Part shown: positions 36,455-47,590 of the stretch, in pieces | Numbering within the stretch: position 1 is the stretch's first letter | How the letters are laid out: the number at the start of each line of letters is the position of its first letter | NCBI RefSeq assembly: GCF_000321225.1 | Contig: NW_004451005.1 | Span: forward strand, 624,821-688,820 | Length of the DNA: 64,000 nucleotides | From: Odobenus rosmarus divergens | Lineage: Eukaryota > Chordata > Mammalia > Carnivora > Odobenidae | Direction of reading: 5' to 3' | The notes under the pieces: model-generated | Databases searched by the model: none | Told to the model about the DNA's origin: nothing | The model's input: only the letters and a program-made list of their open reading frames with translations | Position numbers and translations under genes: made by a program

Positions 36455-38299
36455 AAAAAACAGCTTTATTGAGATATAATTCACATGCTATCTAATTCTT
36501 CTATTCAAAGTATAAAATTCAGTGGTTTTTAGTACATTCACAGATTTGTGCAACCATCACCACTGTCAACCTTAGAACATGTCTTCATCTCAAAAAAAAA
36601 CCTTGCAGCCTTTAGCTATTGCCCTCATCCTCTTTAGCCCTAAACAAGAAATGATCTACTTTCTGTACCTATAAATTTGCCTACGCTGGACATTTCATAT
36701 AAATGGAATGGTATAATATGTGGTCTTTGTGACTGGCTTATTTCAATTAGCACAATATTTTCAAGGTTCATCTAGACTGTAGCTTGTAAATACCTCATTC
36801 CTTTTTATGGTCACATAGTAGTCCATCATATGCATACATCAAATTTTATTCATTCATTCATCAGTTTATAGACATCTGAGTTGTTTCTACCTTTTATAAT
36901 CAATAACATTACTATAAACATTCATGTACAAGCTTTCGTATAGACTTTGATTTTCATTTCTCTCAAGTATATACCTTAAAAGTAGAATTGCTGGATCATA
37001 TGATAACTTTATTAACCATGTGAGGAACTGCCCTACTTTTTACCAAAGTGCCTGCATTTAAATTCCCCCCAGCACTGAGAGTTCCAATTTCTCCAAATCA
37101 TTGTCAACATTTTTTATTATCTTTTTATTTCTAGCCAACCTAGTGGGTGTGAAATGGTATCTCATTTTGTTTTGATTTGCATTTCCTTATGACTAATGAT
37201 GTTGAGCATCTTTTCATGTGCTTATTGGCCATTTGGAAATCTTTGGAGAAATGTCTATGCAAGTCCTTTGCCCATTTTTTAACTGGGTTGTCTTCTCATT
37301 ATTGAGTTGTAAGAGTTCTTTATATATTATGGACACAAGTCCTTTATCGGATATATTATTTAAAATATTTTCTCCCATTTTATGGGTTGTCTTTTCACTT
37401 TCATGATGTTGTGCTTGGAAGCACAAATGTTTTTAATTTTGATAGTCTAATTTGTTTATTTTTTTCTTTTGTTACTTGTGTTTTGGTGTCATGTCTAAGA
37501 ATCCTTTGTCAAAACTAAGGTCATGAAGGTTTCATTTTCTTCTAAGAGCTCTATAATTATACCTCTGACTAAGTCTCTGATCCATTTTGTGTTAATCTTT
37601 GCATTTGGCATGAAGTAAGGGTTCTACTTCATCTATTGCATGCAGCTATCCAGTTGTCCCGGCACCATTTGTTGAAAAGACCATTCTTTCCACATTGGAT
37701 GGTCTTGGCCACTTGTTGAAAGTCAATTAACCGTAGATATATGTTTATTTTGGGACTCCTAATTCTATTTCACTGATACATATGTCTAACCTTGTGCCAG
37801 TACCACACGGTTTTGACCACTGATGCTTTGTAGTAAGTTTTGAAATTGTAAATGCGCCTAGATTTTAAATAACAGTTCATTAATTAATTTGTTGTCTTTT
37901 TTTGAGATTGTTTGGCTATTCTGTGTCCCTGGAAGTTCCATATGAATTTTAGAATTGGTATGTAATTCCTATAGGGAAGCCAGCTGGATTGTTTTGTTGT
38001 TGAATTTGTAGAACAGATTTAAGAATATTGCCATCTTAAAAATAGTGTCTTCCAATTCATGAACATGGGATGTCTTTCCATTTTTTTTAGGTCTTCTTTC
38101 ATTTTTTCAGCAATTTTTTTTTTTAGTCTTAGAGTATAAGTTTGACATTTGTTTAATTTATACCTAAGTATTTTATTCTTTTTGGTGAAATTATATAAAT
38201 GGAATTGTTTTCTTAATTATCATTTTCAGATTGTTCATAGCTAGTGTAGAGAAATAAAATTGATTTTAGCATATGAATTTTATATCCTGCAACCTTGCT
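36455..38299 (-). mobile_element. Old L1 (antisense), left part
   Basis: 'acagctttattgagatataa', 'tgcaaccatcaccactgtc', 'tgctggatcatatgataac', 'tgtgaaatggtatctcattt' and 'catttgttgaaaagaccatt' are the reverse of L1 3' UTR and ORF2. It continues beyond the MLT1 LTR at 38763. Many stops; fossil. Confidence 0.9.
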
Positions 38300-38762
38300 A
38301 TTATGGGTTGAATTGTCTCCCCTCCTCCCTAAAAATATATATATATATTGAAAAAAGGATATGCTGAAGTCCCTTAATACCTCAGAATGTGATGTTCTTT
38401 AGAAATAGGGGCACTGCAGATGTAATGAGTTAGTATGACATCATACTGGAGAAGGATAGACCCTTGATCCCATATGATTAGTCTCATTATAAGAAAAGGA
38501 GAGAGACACACAGGACAAAGATGGCCATGTGATGATGAAGGTAGAGGTTGGAGTAATGCAGTTACAAACCAAGAAATACTAAAGATTGCCAACAAACATA
38601 AGCTAGCAGAAGCAAGAAAGGATACTACTCAGTCTCAAAGGGACTGCCAACACCTTGATTTCAGACTTCTAGCTTCCATAACTATGTGAAAATATATTTC
38701 TATTGTTTTAAGTCACCCAGACTGTGGTACTTTGTTAGAACAGTTCTTAAAAACTAATATAT
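38300..38762 (+). mobile_element. MLT1 LTR (MaLR/ERVL) inserted in an L1
   Basis: 'tatgggttgaattgtctccc', 'gctgaagtcccttaatacct', 'cactgcagatgtaatgagtt', 'gccatgtgatgatgaagg' and 'gttttaagtcacccagactg' follow MLT1 in order, nearly full length. A 5-bp repeat ttgct lies at 38295-38299 and 38763-38767, as expected for ERVL-type integration. Solo LTR with no viral genes. Confidence 0.88.
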
Positions 38763-38960
38763 TTGCTAAATTTGCTTATTAGTTTTAATAGTTTTTTCGT
38801 TAAGTCCTTAAGATTTTCTACATAAAAGATCATATCATCTGCAAATAATTTTACTTCTTCTCTCCAGTATGGATGCCTTTTATTTCTTTCTCTAATTTAA
38901 CCACGTTAGCTAGAAACTCCAGTATAAAATTCCATAATGTAATGATTGTAAAAAGGTAAT
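38763..38960 (-). mobile_element. Old L1 (antisense), right part
   Basis: 'aaatttgcttattagtttta', 'aaagatcatatcatctgcaa' and 'atggatgccttttatttct' continue the antisense L1 ORF2 text that was broken at 38299. Confidence 0.85.
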
Positions 38961-39079
38961 GTTGGGTTTGTTACACTTGTAATATGTTTAACAACATCAC
39001 AACAAGGTGGGGAAAGGAATAGAGCTAGGTAGGAGTAACATTTCTGTCTCACAGGAATTAAGTTAGTGTAAACCTAAAG

Positions 39080-39265
39080 TTAATTCTAGGACAAATTACC
39101 AAAACTGACTCAAGAAGCAACAGATACCATGAATAAGTCTAAAAAATAAAAGACATTAAATTAGTAATTAAAAACAAAAAACAAAAAACACTCACAAAGG
39201 AAATCTCAGGCCCAGATGGCTTCGCTGCTGAATTTTCACTACCAAATATTTAAAGAAGAGTTTTG
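39080..39265 (+). mobile_element. L1 ORF2 fragment (sense)
   Basis: 'accaaaactgactcaagaag', 'ggcccagatggcttcgctg' and 'accaaatatttaaagaag' match old L1 ORF2. Orientation is opposite to its neighbours. Confidence 0.7.
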
Positions 39266-39436
39266 TTTTGTTTCTGAAAAAAAGAATTTGTTTTGTAAAA
39301 AAAGTGTTTGTTTCTGTGAGTTTGAGTTACCATCTGGAATTATTTTCTTAGCCAAGTACAGTTTTGCTCCATGTATATCTTTTGTGCTACTATAGGCAAA
39401 CATGTTATATTTCTATAAGCCCAACATTATATATAC

Positions 39437-39477
39437 ACACACACACACACACACTCACACACACACACATACACACA
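39437..39477. repeat. (AC)n microsatellite
   Basis: About 18 units with 'tcac' and 'atac' interruptions. Confidence 0.95.
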
Positions 39478-39559
39478 ATTGCTTTTTAAATCAGCTTACA
39501 GAAGAAGGGAGAAGTTACATACATTTATACAATCTCTAATAATTTTACAATGCTCTTTG

Positions 39560-40080
39560 TTTTTTTCATGTGGATTCAAATTACTGGGTGAGGTCCCTTG
39601 CTTTTAGCCTGAAGAACTCCCTTTGGTATTTCTTGTAAAGCAAACCTGTTATCAATAAATCCTCCGCATTTTTGTTTATTCAGGGCTATCATTTTGCTTT
39701 CATTTCTGAGAGATAGCTTTGCTAGATATAAGATTTTGGTTAACAGGTTTTTTTTTTTTTTCTTTCTGCTCTTTGAATATGTTATTCCACTATCTCTGGC
39801 CTCCACTGTTTCTGATATAAAGTCAGCTGTCAATATGGATCTTGTTTTATTATCAAGTCTGAACATCTCTGCCTTTTGATTGGCTTGTTTAATTCATAAA
39901 TATTTAATATAATTGATATAGTTGAATTTACATCTGCTCTTTTACTTTTTGTTTTCTACATATCATGTCTCTCCCCATTGCTTTCTTTTTCATTCAGCTA
40001 ATGTATTCTAATATAGCATTTAAATTTCTTTAATGATTTCTCTCTACATTTTAAAATTATCTCCTTAGTGACTTCTTTCT
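39560..40080 (-). mobile_element. L1/HAL1-like fragment (antisense)
   Basis: 'cctttggtatttcttgtaaa', 'gagagatagctttgctagat', 'ctttgaatatgttattccac' and 'ctggcctccactgtttctg' are reversed L1-family text. An internal T-run lies near 39752. Confidence 0.65.
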
Positions 40081-40129
40081 TATGAGTGGTGTTTTACTCT
40101 TGCTGCTTTCAAGATTTTTTCAAATGTTT

Positions 40130-41045
40130 GCAAATAATATATCTAATGAAGGGTTCATATCCAAAATATGGAAGGAACTCCAACAACTCAGTAGCAAAAA
40201 AAAAAAAAATTAAATAAGCTGATTTAAAAAATGCACAAAGACCTGAATAGATATTTATCCAGAAAGACATACAAATGCCCATAGGTACATGAAATGGTGT
40301 TCAACATCACTAATTATGAGGGCAACTCAAATTAAAACTACAATGAGATATGGTCTCACACCTATTAGGATGGCTATTATCCAAAGAATAAAAGATAACA
40401 AATGTTGGTAAGGATGTAGAGAAAAGGGAAGCCTAATACACTGTTGGTGGGAATGTATTTGGTACAACCATTATGATAAACATAATGGAAGTTCCTTCAA
40501 AAAACAAAAATATAAGTACGTATGATTTGGAATCCTACTTCTTGGTACATACCCCAAAGAACTGAAATCAGTAGTTCTAAGAGATATCTGCACTGCCATG
40601 TTCACTGCAGCATTATTTATGATGGCAAAGCCATGGAGTAATCTAAATGTCCATTGACAGATGAATGGATTTTAAAAATGTGGTATACACACATACCATG
40701 ACATTTTATTCAGCCTTAAAAAAGAATACAATCGTGCCATTTGCCACAACATGGATGAACCTGAAAGACCGTGTTAAGTAAAATAAGTCAGACACACAAA
40801 AAATCAAATCCTATCTGATTCCACTATTGCAGGAACCTAAAACAGAGAATAGAATGGTGAGAATTAGAGAGTAGGACAGTGGCTGCCAGCAGCTGTGGCG
40901 AGAGGAGCCGAGAGGCAGAGGCATTGATCAAAGGGTACACAGTTTCACTTACACAAGACGAGTAAATCCTAGAGATCTATGGAGAGGCACGGTGCACACA
41001 GTTAACAATACTGTTCTATATGTATACTTAAAAATGTGTTAAGGC
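40130..41045 (+). mobile_element. L1 3' ORF2 to 3' UTR (sense, old)
   Basis: 'aatgaagggttcatatccaa', 'atgaaatggtgttcaacatc', 'caaatgttggtaaggatg', 'ttattcagccttaaaaaaga' and 'gtgccatttgccacaacatg'. 5'-truncated, no intact frame. Confidence 0.9.
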
Positions 41046-41103
41046 AGAGGTTGGCGATGACAGGGATGTATTTATTAGCACTGTTCTAGTACTAGGGGCT
41101 TTT

Positions 41104-41280
41104 TTTTTTTTTTAAGATTTTATTTATTTCTTTGAAAGAGAGACTGAGGGGGAGGGAGAGGAAGAGGGAGAGAATCTCCGCCAGACTCACACTGAGCTCG
41201 GAGCCTACGACCCTGAGATTGTGACCTGAGCCGAAACCAAGAGTTGGACACTTAACTGACTGAGCCCCGCAGGCGCCCCA
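41104..41280 (-). mobile_element. CAN SINE (antisense), 19-bp perfect TSD
   Basis: T-run, 'aagattttatttatttct', 'gattgtgacctgagccgaaa' and 'gactgagccccgcaggcgcc'. tctagtactaggggctttt at 41085-41103 and 41281-41299 is identical. Confidence 0.96.
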
Positions 41281-41449
41281 TCTAGTACTAGGGGCTTTTA
41301 TACATTGTCTCGAATCCTCCCTGTACTCTCTAAGGTGGCATTACAACTGGCTGTAGGCTATCAGAAACAAAGGATGAGAGCCTCTGGAAAAGTGACGACC
41401 ACAGTTTAAAAAAAGTCTACAAGATAAAGATGTTATCTATTTTTTTTTC

Positions 41450-41565
41450 CAGATTAGTTTACTGAAGTTCAGAGAAACTTGCCCAAAGTCACATGAGTCC
41501 TAGATGACAGATCTAGGATTCAAACCCAGCTCTGCCTTGAAGCCTTGGTCCATCCTGTGCTTCTC
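41450..41565 (-). mobile_element. MIR (antisense)
   Basis: 'tttactgaagttcagagaaa', 'cttgcccaaagtcacatgag' and 'ggattcaaacccagctctg' are reversed MIR core. Confidence 0.75.
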
Positions 41566-41639
41566 TGTTTCTTTCCGGCATATCCTAATGGGAACATATA
41601 ACTAAACATTTGAAGGTATAGGCCTGGAAATCATCAGAA

Positions 41640-41890
41640 AATGCCTGATGTTGCCTCTATTAAATCCTTCCAGCCCTGCCCTCTCAAAGAACTAGCCATT
41701 CCTTCTTTTCAGTCTCCGTGTTACAGCATCTGTAACACATAGGTGCCCTCCTCTGCCACGTGTCTGTCTCCCTCTCTGGCCTGTAAGCACCTGAGAGCAG
41801 GGACCGTGTCCTTACAACCCCAGGATCCAGTCTGGGACCTGGGCAGGGAAGGCACTAAGGAAGTGTTTGCTGGAGGATTGCATAAAGAAA
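41640..41890 (+). mobile_element. L2 3' end
   Basis: 'ctgtaagcacctgagagcag', 'ggaccgtgtccttacaaccc' and 'ggaagtgtttgctggaggat' are the usual L2 3' end motif order. Confidence 0.6.
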
Positions 41891-44794
41891 GGCAATTGAA
41901 ATCACAGCACATATACAGACAATAAAGCCCCAAGGGCTAAGTCTTGGGAAGACCCTCTAGGGAGCAGAGAGGAGAATGTAGAATGAGTACGAGGAGAGAT
42001 GAGAGACTCCAGAAGGAGCCAAAGACAGATGCAATTTCAGGGAGGAGGGGGTGGTTAACATTTCATTAGGCTTGGCCTCCAGACTCAATTCATGTGACAC
42101 AAGGAAGCTTAGGGAAGAGCCTATTCCTGGGAACTCCTTTCAGGATCCAAGCTGGGGGAAGCACTGGGGTCTTTACTAAACAGGAACAGCACAGGAGGCC
42201 CCACAGGGTCAGAGGAAGCACCTGCCCCATACTGGGAAGAATCTGGCCATTCCCTGGCTTCCTGACCTCTCCTGGCTTCACAGCATTCCATTTGGGATGC
42301 ATTTCTGTGTCATAGCTTTAAGAATTTATTTCTCCCGGAGGAGGGAAATCGCATCTCTGGGGGAACAACGCATCACTCTGTGACTGAGAAAATATGATCA
42401 GGGATCCTACACACCCTGCGATGCACAGTAGGAGTCTGCAGGAGCCACCATCACACTATAAAAGTGGGGAGAGGGCAGGGGACAGGAGGTCTCTCTACTG
42501 ATCCAGCAGAAACCCAGGGGGCAAAGCTGTAGTGTGTAGTAGTAGAAGACCCTCTCACTGAGTCGGAGGCTCACCCCAAGGGAGTGGTCAACAGGGAGCT
42601 GCCTTTGTTCCGGGCAGTTCTCTACCATTTATCATTCCTATTTGACTGCTTAAATGCAAACATTTCAACAAAGTTTATTTTATTGTTAAATCCAGAGGTA
42701 CCAGTAACTGATACAGTCTTCAATTTGGAAAAATAAATAAAATGAGATAGCAGCGGCTAACACACTTCTCTCCTGGTCTGCCAATTTCTCTCCTCTATAT
42801 ATTCTGGGTGTGATTATTGGCACCTAATGACATAGGAGCACTAGATAATGGCTACACATGTGCAATTTTCCCTTGCAGGAGAGTATTAATATTTTTTCAG
42901 CTGCTCCAATCTATGGTAAAATTATGTTACTAGAAGCATTACCCAAAACAAATACACCACAGTATCTTAGAACCAATTTTTAAACACTGATTTGTTTTCC
43001 TTCTCTTTAAAAATAGACAGTAAAACTCAGTGATTAATCTGACATCTGTCCTTTCCACCCTCTGGAACGGTTTTCTTGTTGCCGCGGCCAATGTCATTTC
43101 CTCAGCCACACACCCCCCCAAAGCACTCTTGGTCTGCCTACCTCCTCCCCTTGAAAGTCTTGCTGCTTTTGGCCTCCAGGCAGCTGAGACTTTTCCTACC
43201 ATTTTATTCATGACTTTTCTCCCCTCACCCCTAAGCATTTGCTGAAGATGTGTCACTAGCCCCCCCCTTCCTCAGGATCTCCCCTTCAGCATGCATCCTC
43301 TCCTCTGCATCTCCATTCAAAGATGTCTCCAACGTCCACCTCTAGAGCTAGTGTCCCTGTCAAGTCTCAGGACGCACTTGTAAATGCCCTCCTGGACAGT
43401 TTCTCCTGAGTCTGGCTGGCACCTCAAACTCAACAAAAAAATCACTGGGCACCAGCGATCACTGGGCTAAGGGTAGTCTGTGACTAAAACACCCAGTTCT
43501 TGCACTTATAACTAAACTCATCTTCCCTCCTACACACAGGCTCCCTGTACCTCCCCACCAATCCCAGAACTACAGTTTATATTTTATGCATTCCCACCCA
43601 ACACAACACCAGGGCATGAAGCCTCAGTGCCTTATGGTATGTATGTTCCTCTCCCTTGCCCCCATAGCTAGTGGGTTGTGAGGGTCCAGGAATTCACTGG
43701 AAAACACCCTCTCCTCTAACAGTCCCTCTGTATCACCCACAATCAGGCCCTCCACACCTACTGGCTGGACCACTCGATGCAAATCAATCTTCCTTAACGA
43801 ATCCCGCTGGCTAATCTCCCCATCCTCTGGTCCCCACACTATTTTGATGTGTCCAGGCTTTTGTCTGGTGGATCTCTGTATTTCCCACAAAACAGGGTGC
43901 AATTGTCTTGCACCAACTCAGTAAGAATTTGAGGAATGAACGAGTGGAGGAGCCCCTGCTGATGTCTTTCTGTGTGAGAACTGCTAAATTTTGAAAGGTT
44001 ACATTCCACAAAGGCATCTCTGATCTATTAATGAGAAAAATGAGGAGCTAACCACTCGATCAGACAGAGAGCCCTGAGAAGCCAACCACTTCTCACACAT
44101 ATAATCGGCCTCCGCTTGGGTGTGTGCGTTTACAGCTGGATCGAGTCCCACTGCGGGGCTTTTCTTTGTCCCTGGGAGCAGTCCGGTTAGCTCTTACCAG
44201 TTTCCAATCAGTTTTTTTTTTTTTTTTTGACACAGCAGTACTTTTCATATTCCTGATTTAACTAGATTCTGCAGAGACAATAAGCCATCTCAGAAAAGTC
44301 ATTTAATTTCATGTTACACGGGAGGCGGGAAAAACCTGAGGGATTCACATTATAATTTTATCACCACAGCTCTGGTACTGAGAAACTATTTCCACAAAGC
44401 AGAGTCACACTGTGCCCTTCACATCTGTGGACCATTCTGGGATGAGTGGCTGTAAATGTGGTTAGGGACGGTGATGCCGCCCCCCCACCCCGCCAATGTA
44501 GAAGAAAGACCGGGGTAAAGAAGTCGATAGCCATGTTCGTGGAGAAAAAAATGTGCATCCTTCAACTGTCGATAAGAGATTTACTGTCGGAAAGAAAACC
44601 TTTCTTCGAAAATGGTACATAAGGTTCCTTTGTAATGCATGTTGCTGTATATTGGTGAATAAGGGAAATACTCCCACTTACATTATCACACGCCCCATTG
44701 TTTAAAATCGTAGTATCACGTATAGCCTTCACTATCACAAATGATGGGGATGCTGCGGCTGCTTGGCTGGGGCTGAGGGGGTGGTGCGCTAAGA

Positions 44795-45075
44795 CAGCAC
44801 TACTCGCAGTGGGGTTCCTAACCGCCAGCTTCAGCCTCGACTGTGATCCCAGCTCATCCTAGCAGAGGAACCTCAGGCCCACCCCAGGTCTGCTGTATCA
44901 AAACCTGCGTCCTCAGGTGACGTCTGCACATGGTGCAGCAGCACATGAGAAGCAGCAGTCTAGATCACAGTGTTTCTGAAACTTTCCTCTGAACAAGAAT
45001 CATTCGGGCTGCTTATAAAACATATATACAGTTCCCAGGGCCATCCCCTAGCACTGATTCACAAAGTCTGAGACT
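44795..45075 (+). mobile_element. MER5-like fragments (two neighbouring)
   Basis: 'gcagtggggttcctaaccgc' to 'cacatggtgcagcagcacat', then 'cacagtgtttctgaaacttt' to 'gattcacaaagtctgagact'. MER5-type layout, heavily diverged; two copies or one rearranged copy. Confidence 0.5.
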
Positions 45076-45189
45076 GGATGTGATAGTGATTAAATGAGAT
45101 AGTGAATTTAATGACTGATGGGATGCCCGACACACAGAGGGCAAAGAACAAACTCCAATCCCTCCGCCTCCTGCTGTTATCACCACTAC

Positions 45190-45375
45190 CAGTAGGGTGG
45201 CCAGATCTAGCAAATAAAAACACATGATGTCCACTTAAATTTGAATTTCAGATAAACAAATAATATTTCAAGTGTACGCCAAATGTTGCATGAGACATAC
45301 TTTTATAAAAATATTATTTGCCTGTCATTTATTTCAAATTTATCTGGACACCCTGTATTTTATCTGGCAACTCTA
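45190..45375. mobile_element. Palindromic MITE-like element
   Basis: The left arm 'gtggccagatctagcaaata ... tgaatttcagataaacaaat' is roughly the reverse complement of the right arm 'catttatttcaaatttatct ... tatctggcaactc'. Arms are about 70 nt around a loop near 45275-45300. Known as a type of small non-autonomous DNA transposon; subfamily not named. Confidence 0.7.
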
Positions 45376-46887
45376 TATCCTGATTTTGGAATATCTGGGA
45401 GAGGGGAGTGAGTGGCAGAAAAGATGGGAAAAATAGATTAGGCCCAAGTTATGGAGAGCTTGGAATACCATACTCAGGAGTTTAAGGCAATCTATAGACC
45501 AACCAGCAAACATTTTGATCAGGGATGTGAAGCGACCCAAATCCTCCACCCTACTCCCCCAGGAATGATCTGAAGAGCAATGGCAAGTAGGCTGCTGCGA
45601 CAAGAGTCTCCATCCCAAAGACCCTTTAGGATGGAAACACAGAGGATGCAGGGGTCATAATCATGGCCAATGACCACATCGCCAAGAATAAGGAAGTTAA
45701 AATTTCAAAAACTTAAGTTTATTTTGCATTAATTCTAAACTCTTAAAGCATTTATTTAAACCCTGCCCTGATTCATAAAAATAATTTAAGCCAGCTAGTT
45801 GACTTTTCACCAGAGTAACTGGTGCATGGCTGAGCCCTAGCCTGATTTACAAAGAGCTATTTGCATCTGGAAAAAGAAAGATACGTACTAACACACCAAA
45901 AGCCAAACTTCCAATGTCCTTCCAATGCCTACTCTGCCAGAACCTTGAGCTTGGCTTCTGGACATCCTGTTTATCTGGTACAAAACCTCACTTATAAAGT
46001 CAAGCAATTACCCAATAACTCTCAGTTTCTTCTCATAATCTATTTACTCTTATTTAACAGATAATTCTTAACAACCTTAGTTATCTAGTTTCCTAACCCA
46101 CAGCACAGGTACATCGGGGATGATAAAAGTGGCAGCATCGACAGGATGACAGAAAGGGGTGAATAAAAACCAAAGTATTACATAAAGAATAGAAATCAAT
46201 ACCCTGAACCATCAGGACACATTTAAATGATAGACGATAAATTTAGAAACAATATAAAACACTTCTGATTTCCATTTAAGAAATAGGCTTAAACAAGAAG
46301 AGCTTTGACTTTTGAGGAGGTAAACTTCATTTACCTAAAATAAATACCTCACTTCCCAAACAAGTTACATAGCGAAGTTGCACATTTTAATCTAATGATT
46401 ATCTTGACTCCAAGCTTACTGAAAAATTGCCTACAGAATATTCTAGGTTATATTATTTGTTCCCCTCTGATTTTTAAGTAGCATAATTCATCTACATCCA
46501 AATCCCTCCCTGCACTCTCAAATATTCCCCAAGAAGCTCAAGGAGAATTCAGCAGTCTAGAATATTCTTATGTGAGAGGCCATTCGGCAAACTCCACACA
46601 ACTCCACACCCAGAATTAGTCTGGGATCTGTCAGGAAGAAAGCTACCAGGAGGAGCAGCTGCTACTAAGAACTGGAGCCCCATCAGGACCCCGATTCCTG
46701 TGAAAAGGCAGGAAAGGGCTGGAGAAGTTGCTCTAGGAAGACATTTGTGTCTGTCCAGGGCTCACTGCTAGTTGCGGCAGTTCCTCAAACACGGGAGGCA
46801 TGTGAACTCCATCCATCTCTGAAGACGGCTGTGAGCACCCAACCACCTCCAAAACGACTTCCTTCTGTTTTTTTTTTTTCCTTTTCC

Positions 46888-47240
46888 TTTTGAATTGTGT
46901 TAAATTTTCATAACACAAAATTTGCCATTTTAACCATTTTTAAGGGTACAATTCAGCGGCATTAAGTACACTCACAATGTTGTGCAACCATCACCACCAT
47001 CTTTCCCCCAAGTTTCTCATCACTCCTAGAAGAAACTCTAACTTTTGAGCGGTAACTCCTCATTCCCTCTCCCTCCCAGCCCTTGGCAATTCTAATCTAC
47101 TTTCCAACTCTGTGAATTTGCCTATTGTAGATAATTTCTATAACTGCAGTCGTACAATCCTTTGTCCTTCTGTGTCTGGCTTATTTCCCCTAGCATAAGG
47201 TTTTCAAGATTCTTCCACGTTGTAGCCTGTATCAAAGCCA
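46888..47240 (-). mobile_element. Old L1 3' UTR (antisense)
   Basis: 'aatttgccattttaaccatt', 'acaattcagcggcattaagt', 'gtgcaaccatcaccaccatc' and 'ctggcttatttcccctagca' are reversed L1M 3' UTR. Confidence 0.85.
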
Positions 47241-47566
47241 TATCTTTTTTCTTCAAAGCATTTCTTTTATGGTTTACTTTCTATCTGTTCTTTCTTGTTT
47301 GATTTGACATTTGTTTCTTATTATTTAATTTCATCCTTCCTCCCAACTCTGAACATTGCTAACCACTACGTGGCTTCCTCCTGTCCATCCATTTTCTCCC
47401 TTAACTTGACAAGATGGAGAGGCTGACTTCACCTCAAGGTGCCATCTTCCTCACACTTTAGCTCATTGCTGTCAGGAAGCTGTCCCTGAGGAATGGCAGC
47501 CTTGCTTTTCACATTGCTGGAACAAACTGTGCCTTCCTGTTCCACCTGAATCCCCAGGAGAAGGGG

Positions 47567-47590
47567 TGTGTGTGTGTGTGTGTGTGTGTG
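47567..47590. repeat. (TG)n microsatellite
   Basis: About 12 uninterrupted TG units. Surroundings have no named repeat. Confidence 0.95.
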
